Numbered from the stretch's first letter, positions 6,192-14,407 are shown. The stretch: 19,591 bases of DNA from JBGVSA01 sp047605765 (GCA_047605765.1 JASGFB010000092.1:1-19591); one strand, 5' to 3'. Numbers and translations: made by a program. Notes: generated by a model not told the origin, from the sequence alone.

Positions 6192-7625
6192 TCAGCGGGC
6201 GTCGCCGGCCTCGGCGGTGGCCTCGGCCTTGCCGTGGCGATGTCCGGAGATATCGGCGCCGGCATGGCGCGGCAAGCGCGCCAGCACGAACAGCGACGAT
6301 GCCGACACCAGCGCCACCACCAGGAAGGCCGGCAGAAAATCGGCCGCCACCACGCTGGCGTGGCCCTGCAGATGGCTGGCAGCCTGCAAGGCGAAGGCCC
6401 CCACCGTTACGCCGGTGCCCGCGGCCAGTTGCTGCGCCACGCTGGCCAGACTGGTGGCCTGGCTCATGTTGCGCTGTTCAATGTCGGCGTATGACAGCGC
6501 ATTGAGGCTGGTGAACTGCAGCGAGCGCAGGCAGCCACTGAGCAGCAGAAAAGCAATGATCAGCAGATGCGGCGTGGCCTGGGTGAACAAACCGATGATG
6601 GCCAGCGACAGTGCAGTGCTGACGGCGTTGACCAGCAGCACGCGGCGGAACCCGAAGCGGCGCAGGATCGTCGCCGCGATGGTCTTCATGAACAGCGCGC
6701 CGGCGGCCGAGGCACACGTCAGCAGGCCGGATTCGAACGAGTTGAGCCCAAAGCCCAATTGCAGCATCAACGGCAGCAAAAACGGAATTGCGCCGATACC
6801 GATGCGGAAGAAGAATCCACCGACCACGCCGGCACGGAAAGTCTGAATGCGGAACAATCCCAGATTCATCAGCGGGTGCGGGTTGCGCCTGGCCAGGTAC
6901 AAGTAGGCCGCCAGCATGCAGATGCCACCGATGACGCAGGCCGCCGACACGCTGGTCGACACCATGTGGCGGCCGGCGGTGGCCAGGCCCAGCATGAGGC
7001 CGGACAGCCCGAAAGCCGACAGGATGAAGCCGCGCCAGTCGAGCGGCGAGACGACGTCTTCCTTGAGGTTTTCGATGTACTTGGCCGCCAGCACGATGCC
7101 GATGATGCTGATCGGAATATTGATGAAGAAGATCCAGCGCCAATGGAAGTACGTGGTGATGAAGCCCCCCAACGGCGGCCCGATCACCGGCCCGACCAGC
7201 GCCGGAATCGTCAGGTAGCTGAGCGAGCGCACCAACTCCGCCTTGGTGGTCGTGCGCAGCACCACCAGCCGCCCCACCGGCACCATCATCGCGCCCCCCA
7301 TGCCTTGCACGAAGCGCGCGGCGACGAAGCCCGCCAGGGTGTCGGACAGCGCGCACAGGATCGAACCGCCCATGAACACCGCAATGGCCGAGCGGAACAC
7401 CGTGCGCGCGCCAAAGCGGTCGGCCATCCAGCCACTGATCGGGATGAACACGGCCAGGCTCACGAGGTAGGACGTCAGCGCCAGCTTGAGCGCGATGGGG
7501 TCCTCGTTGAGATCGCGCGCAATGGTCGGCAGCGACGTGGCGATGACGGTGGAGTCCATGTTTTCCATGAACAGCGCACACGCCACGATCATGGGGACGA
7601 GTACGGTCTTGGGGATGCGGATCAA
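6192..7625 (-). CDS. MFS transporter, DHA2 drug-efflux type (MdtD/HsrA-like)
   Basis: This inner-membrane proton-driven exporter has 477 residues and many hydrophobic segments. Motif A is seen as GWMADRFGART, the motif D1-like start as MENMDSTVIATSLP, and motif C as GPVIGPPLGG. The segments ARFVQGMGGAMMVPVGRLVV and RFGFRRVLLVNAVS are very close in pattern to E. coli MdtD as I recall it. The start is TTG at 7625, with AAGGG seven bases upstream. The next ATG (7592) would remove the basic N-terminal cap. It lies 93 bases after the peptide-type permease gene on the same strand and could be read from the same transcript, though a TAGAAT hexamer in the gap may be its own -10. The substrate is unknown. 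Confidence 0.92.
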   Translation of the reverse strand: MIRIPKTVLVPMIVACALFMENMDSTVIATSLPTIARDLNEDPIALKLALTSYLVSLAVFIPISGWMADRFGARTVFRSAIAVFMGGSILCALSDTLAGFVAARFVQGMGGAMMVPVGRLVVLRTTTKAELVRSLSYLTIPALVGPVIGPPLGGFITTYFHWRWIFFINIPISIIGIVLAAKYIENLKEDVVSPLDWRGFILSAFGLSGLMLGLATAGRHMVSTSVSAACVIGGICMLAAYLYLARRNPHPLMNLGLFRIQTFRAGVVGGFFFRIGIGAIPFLLPLMLQLGFGLNSFESGLLTCASAAGALFMKTIAATILRRFGFRRVLLVNAVSTALSLAIIGLFTQATPHLLIIAFLLLSGCLRSLQFTSLNALSYADIEQRNMSQATSLASVAQQLAAGTGVTVGAFALQAASHLQGHASVVAADFLPAFLVVALVSASSLFVLARLPRHAGADISGHRHGKAEATAEAGDAR

Positions 7626-7718
7626 GGCGGACCCTTGTTGATGGCGGACAAGAGGCCGGCCATTCTACGCCTGCCGCGCAGCCGCCGCACACGCGGCGCG
7701 GGCCGGCGCCGGGCGCAT

Positions 7719-8600
7719 TCAGCGCTGCAGGCGGGGATTGAGCACGTCGCGCAGATGGTCGGTGACCAGATTGATCGCCACGATGGTCAGCAGCAGTGCC
7801 AGGCCGGGAAAGAAACTGATCCAGTAATTACCCGACAACAGATATTTGTAGCCATTCGAAATCAGCAGCCCCAGCGACGGCTCGGTCACCTGCAGCCCCA
7901 CCCCGAGGAAGGACAGCGTCGCTTCGAGCGCGATGGCCGAGGCGACCTGCAGCGCCGCCACCACCATCAGCGGCGGCAGGCAGTTGGGCAACAGGTGGCC
8001 GACGATGATGCGCGGTGCCGACAGGCCGAGCGAACGCGCCGCTTCGACGTATTCCTTGCGGCGCTCGACCAGCGCCGCGCTGCGCGCCGTGCGTGCGTAG
8101 TAAGCCCACTGCACGATGATCAGCGCGGCGATCACCTTGTCGACGCCCCGCCCGAACACGGCCACCAGGATCATCGCCACCAGAATGCTGGGGAACGACA
8201 ACTGCAGATCGGCCACGCGCATCAGCAAGGCATCGAAGAAACCGCCGCGATACGCCGCCAGCATGCCCAGCAAGGTGCCGATGACCAGCGACACCGCCGT
8301 CGAGGCCACGCCCACCAGCAGGCTCGTGCGCAGCCCGAACAGGATGGCCGACCACAGATCACGGCCCTGCTCGTCCGTGCCCAGCCAATAGGTGTAACCC
8401 CCTTCGGTGGCATGACTGCCCGGCGGCAGGCGTCCGTCGAGGATATCCAGCTGCTGCAGGTCATAGGGGTTCTGCGGCGTGATGTAGGGGGCCAGCGCGG
8501 CCAGCAGCAGAAACACCAGCAGCAGCGCGGCGCCGATCAGGGGCAAGGGACGGCCGCGGAAAGCGCCCCAGGCACGCTGCAGCAGGCTGTGCGGGGTCAT
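7719..8600 (-). CDS. Peptide-type ABC transporter permease, DppC/GsiD family
   Basis: This is the second membrane subunit of a family-5 (peptide, nickel, glutathione, opine) importer, 293 residues. It has an N-terminal membrane helix, the OppC-type segment WLGTDEQGRDLWS around residues 73-85, and the EAA loop EAARSLGLSAPRIIVGHLLP. The start ATG at 8600 has a GGAGG site and overlaps the stop of the DppB-type gene by four bases (ATGA), so the two are coupled. No ATPase genes follow; the next gene is an MFS transporter. The partner ATPases must be encoded elsewhere or shared with another system. Confidence 0.94.
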   Translation of the reverse strand: MTPHSLLQRAWGAFRGRPLPLIGAALLLVFLLLAALAPYITPQNPYDLQQLDILDGRLPPGSHATEGGYTYWLGTDEQGRDLWSAILFGLRTSLLVGVASTAVSLVIGTLLGMLAAYRGGFFDALLMRVADLQLSFPSILVAMILVAVFGRGVDKVIAALIIVQWAYYARTARSAALVERRKEYVEAARSLGLSAPRIIVGHLLPNCLPPLMVVAALQVASAIALEATLSFLGVGLQVTEPSLGLLISNGYKYLLSGNYWISFFPGLALLLTIVAINLVTDHLRDVLNPRLQR

Positions 8601-9574
8601 GCGTCCTCCCCGGCGACGCGTACGCGCGGATCGAGTACCGAATACAGCAGATCCACCACCAGATTGATGAGCACGAAGATGACCACCACGATCATCAGGT
8701 ACGCCACGATGACCGGCCGATCCAGCACGGTGATGGAATCGATGAGCAGCTTGCCCATGCCGGGCCAGGCGAAGATCGATTCGGTGACTACCGCGAACGC
8801 GATCAACGAGCCGAACTCCAGGCCGATGACGGTCAGGATCGGCACCAGGATGTTCTTGAGTACGTGGACGCCGACGATGCGGCGGGCATGCAGGCCGCGC
8901 GCGCGGGCGAACTTGACGTAGTCCTGCGCCAACGCCTCGCGCGTGCCCGAGCGCGTCAGACGGATGACCAGCGACAACTTGTACAGCGCCAGATTGAAGG
9001 CCGGCAGCAGCATGTGCCGCAGCCCGTCGAGCGAGAACATCGACAAGGGGATGCCCAGCACATCGGTCGTCGCGCCCCGGCCACTGGCCGGCAGCCAGCC
9101 CAGTTGCACGCCGAACAGCATGATGAGCATGAGCCCGACCCAGAACGTGGGCAGCGAAAAACCGAGAATGGAACCGGCCATGATGGTGTGGCCCCACCAC
9201 GAATCGGGCCGCATGCCGGCCAGGAGCCCGAGCGGGATGCCGGCCACCACGGCGATGAGCAGCGCGCATACCGCCAGTTCGAGCGTCGCCGGCATGCGTT
9301 CGAGCACCAGCGGCAAGGCTGGCACGCCCTGCGCGAAAGAGCGGCCCAGATCACCGGACAGGGCGTGGCGCACGAACAGCAGGTATTGCTCCCACAGGGG
9401 CTTGTCCAGCCCCAGCGCCGCCACGGTGCGTGCGATCTCGGCCGGATCGGCCTGTGAACCAACGAAGATCTCGACCGGGTTGCCGATGGCATAGACGCCG
9501 ACGAACACGAGCGCCGACATCGCCAACAGAGCGGCACAGGCTTGCAGGATGCGGCGCACGAGGAAGGCGGTCAT
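8597..9574 (-). CDS. Peptide-type ABC transporter permease, DppB/GsiC family
   Basis: This is the first membrane subunit of the importer, 325 residues. It begins MTAFLVRRILQA, the usual DppB start, has a periplasmic loop with LGLDKPLWEQYLLFVRHAL and GDLGRSF, and the EAA-like loop KFARARGLHARRIVGVHVLK. The ATG at 9574 was chosen by homology of the N-terminus. A frame of 16 more codons upstream is basic and unlikely. No clear ribosome site precedes it. A TATACT hexamer lies about ten bases upstream between two perfect CCCGCGAG repeats, so a very short leader is possible. The gap to the preceding persulfide dioxygenase gene is 70 bases. Confidence 0.93.
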   Translation of the reverse strand: MTAFLVRRILQACAALLAMSALVFVGVYAIGNPVEIFVGSQADPAEIARTVAALGLDKPLWEQYLLFVRHALSGDLGRSFAQGVPALPLVLERMPATLELAVCALLIAVVAGIPLGLLAGMRPDSWWGHTIMAGSILGFSLPTFWVGLMLIMLFGVQLGWLPASGRGATTDVLGIPLSMFSLDGLRHMLLPAFNLALYKLSLVIRLTRSGTREALAQDYVKFARARGLHARRIVGVHVLKNILVPILTVIGLEFGSLIAFAVVTESIFAWPGMGKLLIDSITVLDRPVIVAYLMIVVVIFVLINLVVDLLYSVLDPRVRVAGEDA

Positions 9575-9576
9575 GG

Positions 9577-9597
9577 CCCGCGAGTATAACCCGCGAG
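9577..9597. repeat. Paired CCCGCGAG direct repeats around a -10-like hexamer
   Basis: Two identical 8-base repeats (9577-9584 and 9590-9597) flank TATAA. On the minus strand the central part reads TATACT, five of six bases of the -10 consensus. The pair lies 3-23 bases upstream of the dppB-type start codon. A 13-base period does not suit binding on one DNA face. Chance in GC-rich DNA cannot be excluded. Confidence 0.3.
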
Positions 9598-9644
9598 CAC
9601 CGGCCCGCCGCCGCGCCGCCAAGGCCTCGGCGGGCGCGCCCGCG

Positions 9645-10709
9645 TCACGCGCTGTCGACGGCTATCGGCAATCCCTCGGCCCGCCAGCGCAGCATGCCAC
9701 CGGCCAGGTTGGCCACTTTGTCGAAGCCCGCCTTGGCCAACAGCACACAGGCCTGCGCCGAGCGCACGCCGGACCGGCACACAGCCACCAGCGGCCGGCT
9801 GCGGTCGAGCTCGTCGAGCCGCGCGGTGAGCTGCGACAGCGGCACCAGGTGCGCGCCGCGCAGATGTCCCAATCGATCGATGAATTCCGGCGCCTCACGA
9901 ACGTCGACCACCTGGATGCGCGCCGCGTGCTCCAGCAAGGCCATGGGTTCGATCTCCCACACGCCGCTGAAGCGCAGTGTCAGCGGCGCCCATTCAGCCT
10001 GATCCGCCAGGGGCGCGTCGCCATCCGGCTGCCCACAGCGCAGGTTGGCCGGCACGGCCTGCGCCATCTGCTTGGGGTGCGGCAGATTCAGATTGTCCAT
10101 GTAGCCGATGAAATCGCCCTCGTCCACGTCGCCGCCCAGGCGTGGATTGAAGCGCCGCTCCTCGGCCACACTGCTGACCGTCACACCGCGATAGTCGTGT
10201 GCCGGGTACAACAGGCAGTCATCGGCAAGGGTGAGGATCTGCTCGCGCACCGAAGCGAACAGGCGCTGCGCACTGCCCTGCTGAAAATCGGTACGGCCGC
10301 AGCCGCGTATGAGCAGGCTGTCGCCGGTGAACGCCATGCTGTGATCATCGAGAACGTAAGTCAGGCACCCGTTGGTGTGACCAGGCGTGGCGCGCACCGC
10401 CAGATGGCGCGTACCGAGTTCGATGCGATCGCCATGGCGCAAGGCGCGCCCTACCCCCGACGCCCCCGCCGCTTCGGCCAGTGCAATGGCACTGCCACAG
10501 CGCTGCCGGAGCCGCCACGCGCCGGTGACGTGATCGGCATGCACATGCGTATCGAGCGTGGCGCGCAACACCAGACCAAGCTCTTGCACCAGCGCCAGAT
10601 CACGCGGCGCCTGTTCGAAGACCGGATCGATGAGTACGGCATCGCCGCCGTCGCCCAACAGATAGGTGTACGTCGATGACGTCCCATCAAACAGTTGCCG
10701 GAAGATCAT
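9645..10709 (-). CDS. Persulfide dioxygenase-rhodanese fusion (ETHE1-like, PRF type)
   Basis: This 354-residue cytoplasmic enzyme joins two domains. Residues 1-230 form a metallo-beta-lactamase fold of the ETHE1 type with iron ligands and relatives in place: H55-V-H57-A-D59-H60, His111, Asp130 and His171. Residues 250-354 form a rhodanese domain with the active-site loop CRSGVRS (Cys311). Known fusions of this kind oxidise glutathione persulfide to sulfite and glutathione, and the rhodanese part moves sulfur to sulfite to give thiosulfate. The start at 10709 has an AGAAGGA site; the longer frame upstream overlaps the intergenic gap. It follows the peroxiredoxin gene by 58 bases and is probably co-transcribed with it. 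Confidence 0.93.
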   Translation of the reverse strand: MIFRQLFDGTSSTYTYLLGDGGDAVLIDPVFEQAPRDLALVQELGLVLRATLDTHVHADHVTGAWRLRQRCGSAIALAEAAGASGVGRALRHGDRIELGTRHLAVRATPGHTNGCLTYVLDDHSMAFTGDSLLIRGCGRTDFQQGSAQRLFASVREQILTLADDCLLYPAHDYRGVTVSSVAEERRFNPRLGGDVDEGDFIGYMDNLNLPHPKQMAQAVPANLRCGQPDGDAPLADQAEWAPLTLRFSGVWEIEPMALLEHAARIQVVDVREAPEFIDRLGHLRGAHLVPLSQLTARLDELDRSRPLVAVCRSGVRSAQACVLLAKAGFDKVANLAGGMLRWRAEGLPIAVDSA

Positions 10710-10767
10710 GGTCGTCCTTCTCCCCTGCGCCGGGTGCGCCGTCCACCGCACACCCGGCGGTCGCCGT

Positions 10768-11424
10768 TCAGTCGGGCTGGCCGGTCGTGCGCAGGTAGGG
10801 CTTGATGGTCTTGAACCCCGGGAAGCGCTGCGCGGCCTCCTCGTTCGAGACGGCGGCCGTGATGATGACGTCCTCGCCCTGTTTCCAGTTGGCGGGCGTG
10901 GCCACCTTGTGCCGGGCGGTCAATTGCATCGAATCGAGTACGCGCAGGATTTCGTCGAAGTTGCGCCCGGTGGTCATGGGATAGGTCAGCATCAACTTGA
11001 TGCGCTTGTCCGGCCCGATGACGAAGACCGAGCGCACGGTGGCGTTGGTGGCCGGCGTGCGGCCTTCCGACGTGCCTTCTTCTTCGGCCGGCAGCATGTT
11101 GTAGAGCTTGGCGACGGCCAGATCGGTATCGCCGATCATGGGGTACTTGACCGCTGCGCCCTGCGTTTCTTCGATGTCTGCAGACCATTTGGCATGGTTG
11201 TCGACCGAATCCACCGACAGGCCGATGAGCTTTGCATGGCGACGCGTGAATTCCGGCTCGATCCGGGCCATGTAGCCCAGCTCGGTGGTACACACCGGGG
11301 TGAAATCCTTCGGGTGCGAAAACAGGATCGCCCATTGATCGCCGATCCACTCATGAAAATCTATCGTCCCATGCGTGGTCTGCGCCGTGAAATTGGGCGC
11401 GACATCGTTGATGCGCAATGACAT
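10768..11424 (-). CDS. 1-Cys peroxiredoxin (Prx6-type)
   Basis: This 218-residue thiol peroxidase reduces hydrogen and organic peroxides. The peroxidatic Cys45 lies in the motif SHPKDFTPVCTTE, with the conserved Thr42 and Pro38 of the active site. The Prx6 C-terminal extension is present (VATPANWKQGEDVIITAAVS). There is no other cysteine in the translated sequence, which fits the 1-Cys type, so an external thiol must reduce it. ATG at 11424 has an AGGAG site at ideal spacing. It is the first gene of a likely two-gene unit with the persulfide dioxygenase, and a terminator just upstream (11639-11674) isolates it from the amidotransferase gene, so its promoter lies in 11425-11638. Confidence 0.95.
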   Translation of the reverse strand: MSLRINDVAPNFTAQTTHGTIDFHEWIGDQWAILFSHPKDFTPVCTTELGYMARIEPEFTRRHAKLIGLSVDSVDNHAKWSADIEETQGAAVKYPMIGDTDLAVAKLYNMLPAEEEGTSEGRTPATNATVRSVFVIGPDKRIKLMLTYPMTTGRNFDEILRVLDSMQLTARHKVATPANWKQGEDVIITAAVSNEEAAQRFPGFKTIKPYLRTTGQPD

Positions 11425-11509
11425 CTCGTTCTCCTGTCAGGGTTGAATCGATTGAAAGACGGGCGCGGGACACACCGCCATACCCATTCTGCGCGCACGC
11501 TCAGGCGCG

Positions 11510-11539
11510 GCTGCAACCCGCTTGGCAATGCGTTGCAGC
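11510..11539. promoter_or_regulatory. Inverted repeat upstream of the peroxiredoxin gene
   Basis: GCTGCAAC (11510-11517) and GTTGCAGC (11532-11539) are perfect 8-base inverted arms separated by 14 bases. A smaller pair, GCACT and AGTGC, follows immediately (about 11538-11553). They lie about 85-130 bases upstream of the peroxiredoxin start, where an operator could be expected. The regulator is not known. Confidence 0.35.
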
Positions 11540-11638
11540 ACTCAGCGTAGTGCAGCCAAACCGATAATCAATCGACCCGTACCTATGAACGGTGTCGGCG
11601 ACGCGTCGGCAGCATGGCGCGCGGCGCGAGCACCCAGT

Positions 11639-11674
11639 AAAAACCCCCGGGGCCGAGAAGGCGCGCGGGGGTTT
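11639..11674 (-). terminator. Rho-independent terminator after the glutamine amidotransferase gene
   Basis: On the minus strand AAACCCCCG and CGGGGGTTT form a perfect 9-base stem with a 16-base loop that can partly pair, followed by a run of five T. It lies 37 bases after the amidotransferase stop and separates that gene from the peroxiredoxin gene. Confidence 0.8.
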
Positions 11675-11710
11675 GCTATATGGGGGTGGCGCCTGGCGGG
11701 CGCGCCGTCG

Positions 11711-12514
11711 TCAGGTGGCGAAGGCGGCCAATGGCGAGCGCACCAAGCCGTCGGACGGGGCGCCGCCCACGAACAGCTTCAGCTCGCCGGGCGCGAAGGC
11801 CTGCCAGGCTTCATTGCTGGTCAGCGGCTGGGTGGCGATGACGGCCATGCGGTCGTCAAGATGGTTGTGCCGGTTGAAGTCGATGGTGACGTCACAGTCG
11901 ACCAGCTTGGCCGATGCGAATGGCGACTGGCGCAGCACGTAGTGCAGATTGGTCGAGCAATGCGCGAACAGCGCCTCGCCGTTGGACAGCATGAAATTGA
12001 AGACGCCGAATCGCGCCACCTCGGCAGCAAACCCCTGCAGGGCCAGGTATAGCGCCGGCAGGCTGGGCGGCGTGTCGCCGAACTCGGCGCGCAGACATTG
12101 CAGCAGGTAACAGAAGGCGCGTTCGCTGTCGGTATCCCCCACCGGGCTGTAGAGCCCGCCGAGGCGAGGGTCGAAACCCTTGAGATCGCCGTTGTGGGCA
12201 AAGATCCAGTGGCGCCCCCACAGTTCGCGCTGGAACGGGTGGCAATTCTGCAGCGCCACCACGCCCTGCGTGGCCTTGCGGATGTGTGCGATGACGTTGC
12301 GCGACTTGATGGGGTAGTTGCGGATCATCTCCGCCAGTGGCGAGCAGCACGAGGCCTGCTCGTCGATGAACAGCCGGCAGCCGCGGTCTTCGAAGAACGC
12401 GATCCCCCAGCCGTCGGCGTGTTCGCCGGTGATGCCGCCCCGCCGGCAGAACCCTTCGAATGAAAAGGTAATGGCCGCAGGCTTGTTGCAATTCATGCCC
12501 AACAACTGACACAT
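11711..12514 (-). CDS. yafJ: Class II glutamine amidotransferase, YafJ/DUG3-like
   Basis: This 267-residue N-terminal-nucleophile amidohydrolase begins MCQLLGMNCN; Cys2 becomes the catalytic N-terminal cysteine after Met removal. The conserved blocks HADGWGIAFFEDRGCR, NVIAHIRKATQG, WIFAHNGDLKGF, PVGDTDSERAFCYLL and CSTNLHY follow in order and match E. coli YafJ as I recall it. The family lacks a synthetase domain, so it acts as a free gamma-glutamyl amidase or works with a separate partner. Relatives include yeast Dug3, which degrades glutathione, and EgtC, which removes glutamate in ergothioneine synthesis. The in-frame extension to 12559 is rejected because Cys must be residue 2. It lies 176 bases after the binding-protein gene and is followed by a terminator. 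Confidence 0.93.
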   Translation of the reverse strand: MCQLLGMNCNKPAAITFSFEGFCRRGGITGEHADGWGIAFFEDRGCRLFIDEQASCCSPLAEMIRNYPIKSRNVIAHIRKATQGVVALQNCHPFQRELWGRHWIFAHNGDLKGFDPRLGGLYSPVGDTDSERAFCYLLQCLRAEFGDTPPSLPALYLALQGFAAEVARFGVFNFMLSNGEALFAHCSTNLHYVLRQSPFASAKLVDCDVTIDFNRHNHLDDRMAVIATQPLTSNEAWQAFAPGELKLFVGGAPSDGLVRSPLAAFAT

Positions 12515-12690
12515 CGTCTTGCTGCCTCGCAGTTGCCCCGCCGTATCGCCTGTCTCCACCCGCGCCGGTGTGGCGCAGCCGCTGTCCGCACGGGGCGGCG
12601 GACACGGTCTGTTATTGGTACCACGTTATGCGCCCGGATGCGCCATGCGCACCCGGATCGCATCACAAATTCACCAAGCGCCGCGCCGCC

Positions 12691-14268
12691 TCACTGCGGC
12701 GTGAACTGGTGGGCGAACGTGAATTCGTCCACTCGCGGCGTGTAGCGGATCCCCTGCTTCACCGCCCACGTGGCGTATTGGTGATGCAACGGAATCAGCG
12801 CGTAATCCTTGAGGGCCAGCGCCGCCGCCTCGCGCGCGATCTGCGCCCGCTTGGCGTCATCCACCGATGCCAGCGACGCGGCAATCAACTGATCGAGCTT
12901 GGGGTTGCTGTACTTGCCCCAGTTCCAGGTGCCCCACCCCGTATCCGGATTGGGCGTGCCCAGCAGCGTGCGCAGCGCGAAATCACCTGCCAGCGAGCCC
13001 CAGCCGAGCAGCGACATGCTGTATTCGGAGGCGCGCGCCTTGCCGAAGTACGTCGCCAGCGGCAGGGTTTCGACCTTGGTCTGGATGCCGGCCCGCGTAA
13101 GCAGTTGCGCGGTGGTCTGCACGATCTGCTCGTCGTTGATGTAGCGATTGTTCGGCCCGTGCAGCGTGATGGCAAAACCGTCCGGATAGCCGGCGTCGGC
13201 CAGCAGCTTCTTGGCGCCCGCCACGTCGTAGGCTTCGACCTTGACGGCATCGTTGTGGCCGAGGATGCCCGGCGCGACGATGTTCGATGCCGGCGTGGCC
13301 AGTCCTTCCATGGTGCGCTCGACCAGTGCCTGGCGATTGATGGCCTTCGAGATGGCCTGCCGTACGCGGATGTCCTTGAGCGGGTTCTTGGCGAGCGGCT
13401 TGCCGGCCTTGTCGGTGATATAGGGCGACTGGTCGCGGAACTGATCCAGGTGCCAGAAGATGGTGCGCCAGGAGGCGCGCTGCTCGAGGTGGATCTTGTT
13501 GTTGGTCTTGAGCCGCGCGATGTCGGCGGTGGGCACGTTTTCGATGGCGTCCACGTCACCCGCCAGCAAGGCGGCCGTGCGCGCCGCATCGTTGGTGATG
13601 ATCTTGAAGGTCACGCGGTCCCAGGCCGGCTTGGTGCCCCAATATTGATCATTGCGCACCACTTCGATCGATTCGCCGCGACGGAAACTGGCGAACTTGA
13701 ACGGCCCGGTGCCGATCAACGCCTTGCCGCTGTTGAAGTCTTCGGTGGTGGCGTTCTGAGCGGCCTTTTTCGACACGATGAAGATCGTGTTGATGTCCAG
13801 CGGCAAGGGGCCATAGGGCGCAGCCGTCTTCAGGCGCACGGTATAGGGATCGACCGCCTGCTTGGCGACGATCTGCTTGGTGTAGCTGGTGAATGGGCCC
13901 GGGCTGTTGGTCAGCGTGGCCGGCCGGTCGAGCGAAAAGATGACGTCTTCGGCCGTGAAATCGCTGCCGTCATGAAACTTGACGCCGCGACGCAGTTTGA
14001 ATTCCCACGTGGTGGGGTCGACCGCGCGCCACGACGTAGCCAGGCCCGGCTGATAATGACCATTGGCGTCGATATGCACCAGCGCGTCGAAAATGTGCTG
14101 AGAAAACGCGATGTTGGGCGCGATATTGACGAAATGCGGATCCAGCGACGACACATCCGCCGCCAGCCCGATCTTTAGATCCGCCGCGCGCGCCACCCCC
14201 GTTGCTGCCGTCGCCGCCAGAACCATGACCGCCGCCGCCACACGCCACGTCCGCCACCAAGACACCAT
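12691..14268 (-). CDS. Family-5 ABC substrate-binding protein (DppA/GsiB-type)
   Basis: This 525-residue periplasmic binding protein belongs to the large peptide/nickel/glutathione/opine class (SBP_bac_5). Residues 1-28 form a signal peptide ending ARA before ADLKIG. Typical stretches are SLDPHF near the start, TWEFKLRRGVKFHDGSDFTAEDV, and KDIRVRQAISKAINRQALV. An AAGGAG site lies six bases before the ATG. A close sigma-54 promoter match lies 40-55 bases upstream (14308-14323). The matching permeases are probably the DppB/DppC-type genes 3 kb downstream on the same strand, but they are separated by three genes and a terminator. The substrate cannot be decided from sequence; glutathione or another peptide is possible given the neighbours. 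Confidence 0.93.
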   Translation of the reverse strand: MVSWWRTWRVAAAVMVLAATAATGVARAADLKIGLAADVSSLDPHFVNIAPNIAFSQHIFDALVHIDANGHYQPGLATSWRAVDPTTWEFKLRRGVKFHDGSDFTAEDVIFSLDRPATLTNSPGPFTSYTKQIVAKQAVDPYTVRLKTAAPYGPLPLDINTIFIVSKKAAQNATTEDFNSGKALIGTGPFKFASFRRGESIEVVRNDQYWGTKPAWDRVTFKIITNDAARTAALLAGDVDAIENVPTADIARLKTNNKIHLEQRASWRTIFWHLDQFRDQSPYITDKAGKPLAKNPLKDIRVRQAISKAINRQALVERTMEGLATPASNIVAPGILGHNDAVKVEAYDVAGAKKLLADAGYPDGFAITLHGPNNRYINDEQIVQTTAQLLTRAGIQTKVETLPLATYFGKARASEYSMSLLGWGSLAGDFALRTLLGTPNPDTGWGTWNWGKYSNPKLDQLIAASLASVDDAKRAQIAREAAALALKDYALIPLHHQYATWAVKQGIRYTPRVDEFTFAHQFTPQ

Positions 14269-14307
14269 GCTCGCTCCTTAATTTTCAAGAGTGCGCCGGA
14301 ACGGCCA

Positions 14308-14323
14308 TGCAACGCCCGTGCCA
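14308..14323 (-). promoter_or_regulatory. Sigma-54 (RpoN) promoter of the binding-protein gene
   Basis: The minus strand reads TGGCACG-N4-TTGCA, an exact match to the -24/-12 consensus with GG and GC ten bases apart. Transcription should begin near 14297, giving a leader of about 29 bases that includes the AAGGAG site. Such promoters need an enhancer-binding activator. Confidence 0.8.
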
Positions 14324-14407
14324 TACCGACGCGGCCAATGAGATGAACCCGACTATATCGCGGCAATCCGCGCGTTCATAGAACGCCAAGCTCTTTGAAT
14401 ATAGCCC

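Noticed and set aside
6567..8921. Plus-strand open frame of 784 codons
   Set aside because: It runs antisense through the MFS and permease genes, is rich in Arg, Gln and His, and has no domain; it mirrors GC-rich coding on the other strand.
12583..12604. 7-base inverted repeat TGTCCGC/GCGGACA after the binding-protein gene, considered as terminator
   Set aside because: There is no T-run and the stem is short; it is likely chance in GC-rich DNA.
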